Source of the DNA: Alphaproteobacteria bacterium
GTDB lineage: Bacteria; Pseudomonadota; Alphaproteobacteria; Geminicoccales; Geminicoccaceae
NCBI GenBank assembly: GCA_026984595.1
Contig: JALSRW010000648.1
Coordinates: forward strand, 1-6,097
DNA: 6,097 nt
Reading direction: 5' to 3'
Part shown: positions 6,097 through 6,097 of the stretch, piece by piece
Numbering within the stretch: position 1 is the stretch's first letter
How the letters are laid out: each line of letters starts with the position of its first letter
The notes under the pieces: generated by a model
The model's input: the letters and a program-made list of their open reading frames with translations, nothing else
What the model was told of the DNA's origin: nothing
Databases searched by the model: none
Position numbers and translations under genes: made by a program

Positions 6097-6097
6097 A

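Overview
This window looks like a conserved housekeeping block from a GC-rich alphaproteobacterium. The pointers are the gene order dgt - argS - SPOR-domain protein - nagZ with erpA divergent from dgt, which I recall as a typical alphaproteobacterial arrangement, the alphaproteobacterial style of the Dgt and SPOR proteins, and strong G/C bias at third codon positions. The order or family cannot be fixed from the sequence alone.

Layout. Positions 1-4169 hold a compact minus-strand cluster, read right to left: dgt (dGTP triphosphohydrolase-like, HD family), argS (arginyl-tRNA synthetase), a membrane-anchored SPOR-domain protein, and the first 68 codons of nagZ, which runs off the left edge. dgt and argS overlap by 4 bp (ATGA). 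The SPOR gene and nagZ also overlap by 4 bp (GTGA). argS and the SPOR gene are separated by 31 bp that hold a perfect GC-rich hairpin and a Shine-Dalgarno sequence. Positions 4170-4293 are the only sizeable intergenic region, between divergent dgt and erpA, and carry a good sigma-70-type promoter facing erpA. erpA (4294-4641, plus) is an A-type iron-sulfur carrier. It ends only 7 bp from the end of a convergent minus-strand gene for a SRAP (YedK/HMCES-type) protein. Upstream of that gene is the C-terminal part of a P-loop kinase-like protein, open to the right edge.

How the genes relate. The left cluster combines dNTP pool control (Dgt), tRNA charging (ArgS) and cell wall functions (SPOR-domain glycan binding and NagZ muropeptide recycling). 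The probable reason they sit together is conserved synteny and co-transcription rather than one pathway. ErpA matures Fe-S enzymes. The SRAP protein shields abasic sites in single-stranded DNA by covalent linkage, and the kinase-like protein beside it has no assigned substrate.

I found no mobile element, CRISPR array, rRNA or tRNA, and nothing that clearly amounts to a new biological system. The items worth a second look are small: an intercistronic hairpin, a dyad across the erpA promoter, a tandem Shine-Dalgarno sequence, start-codon ambiguities, and the SRAP/kinase pair next to erpA.
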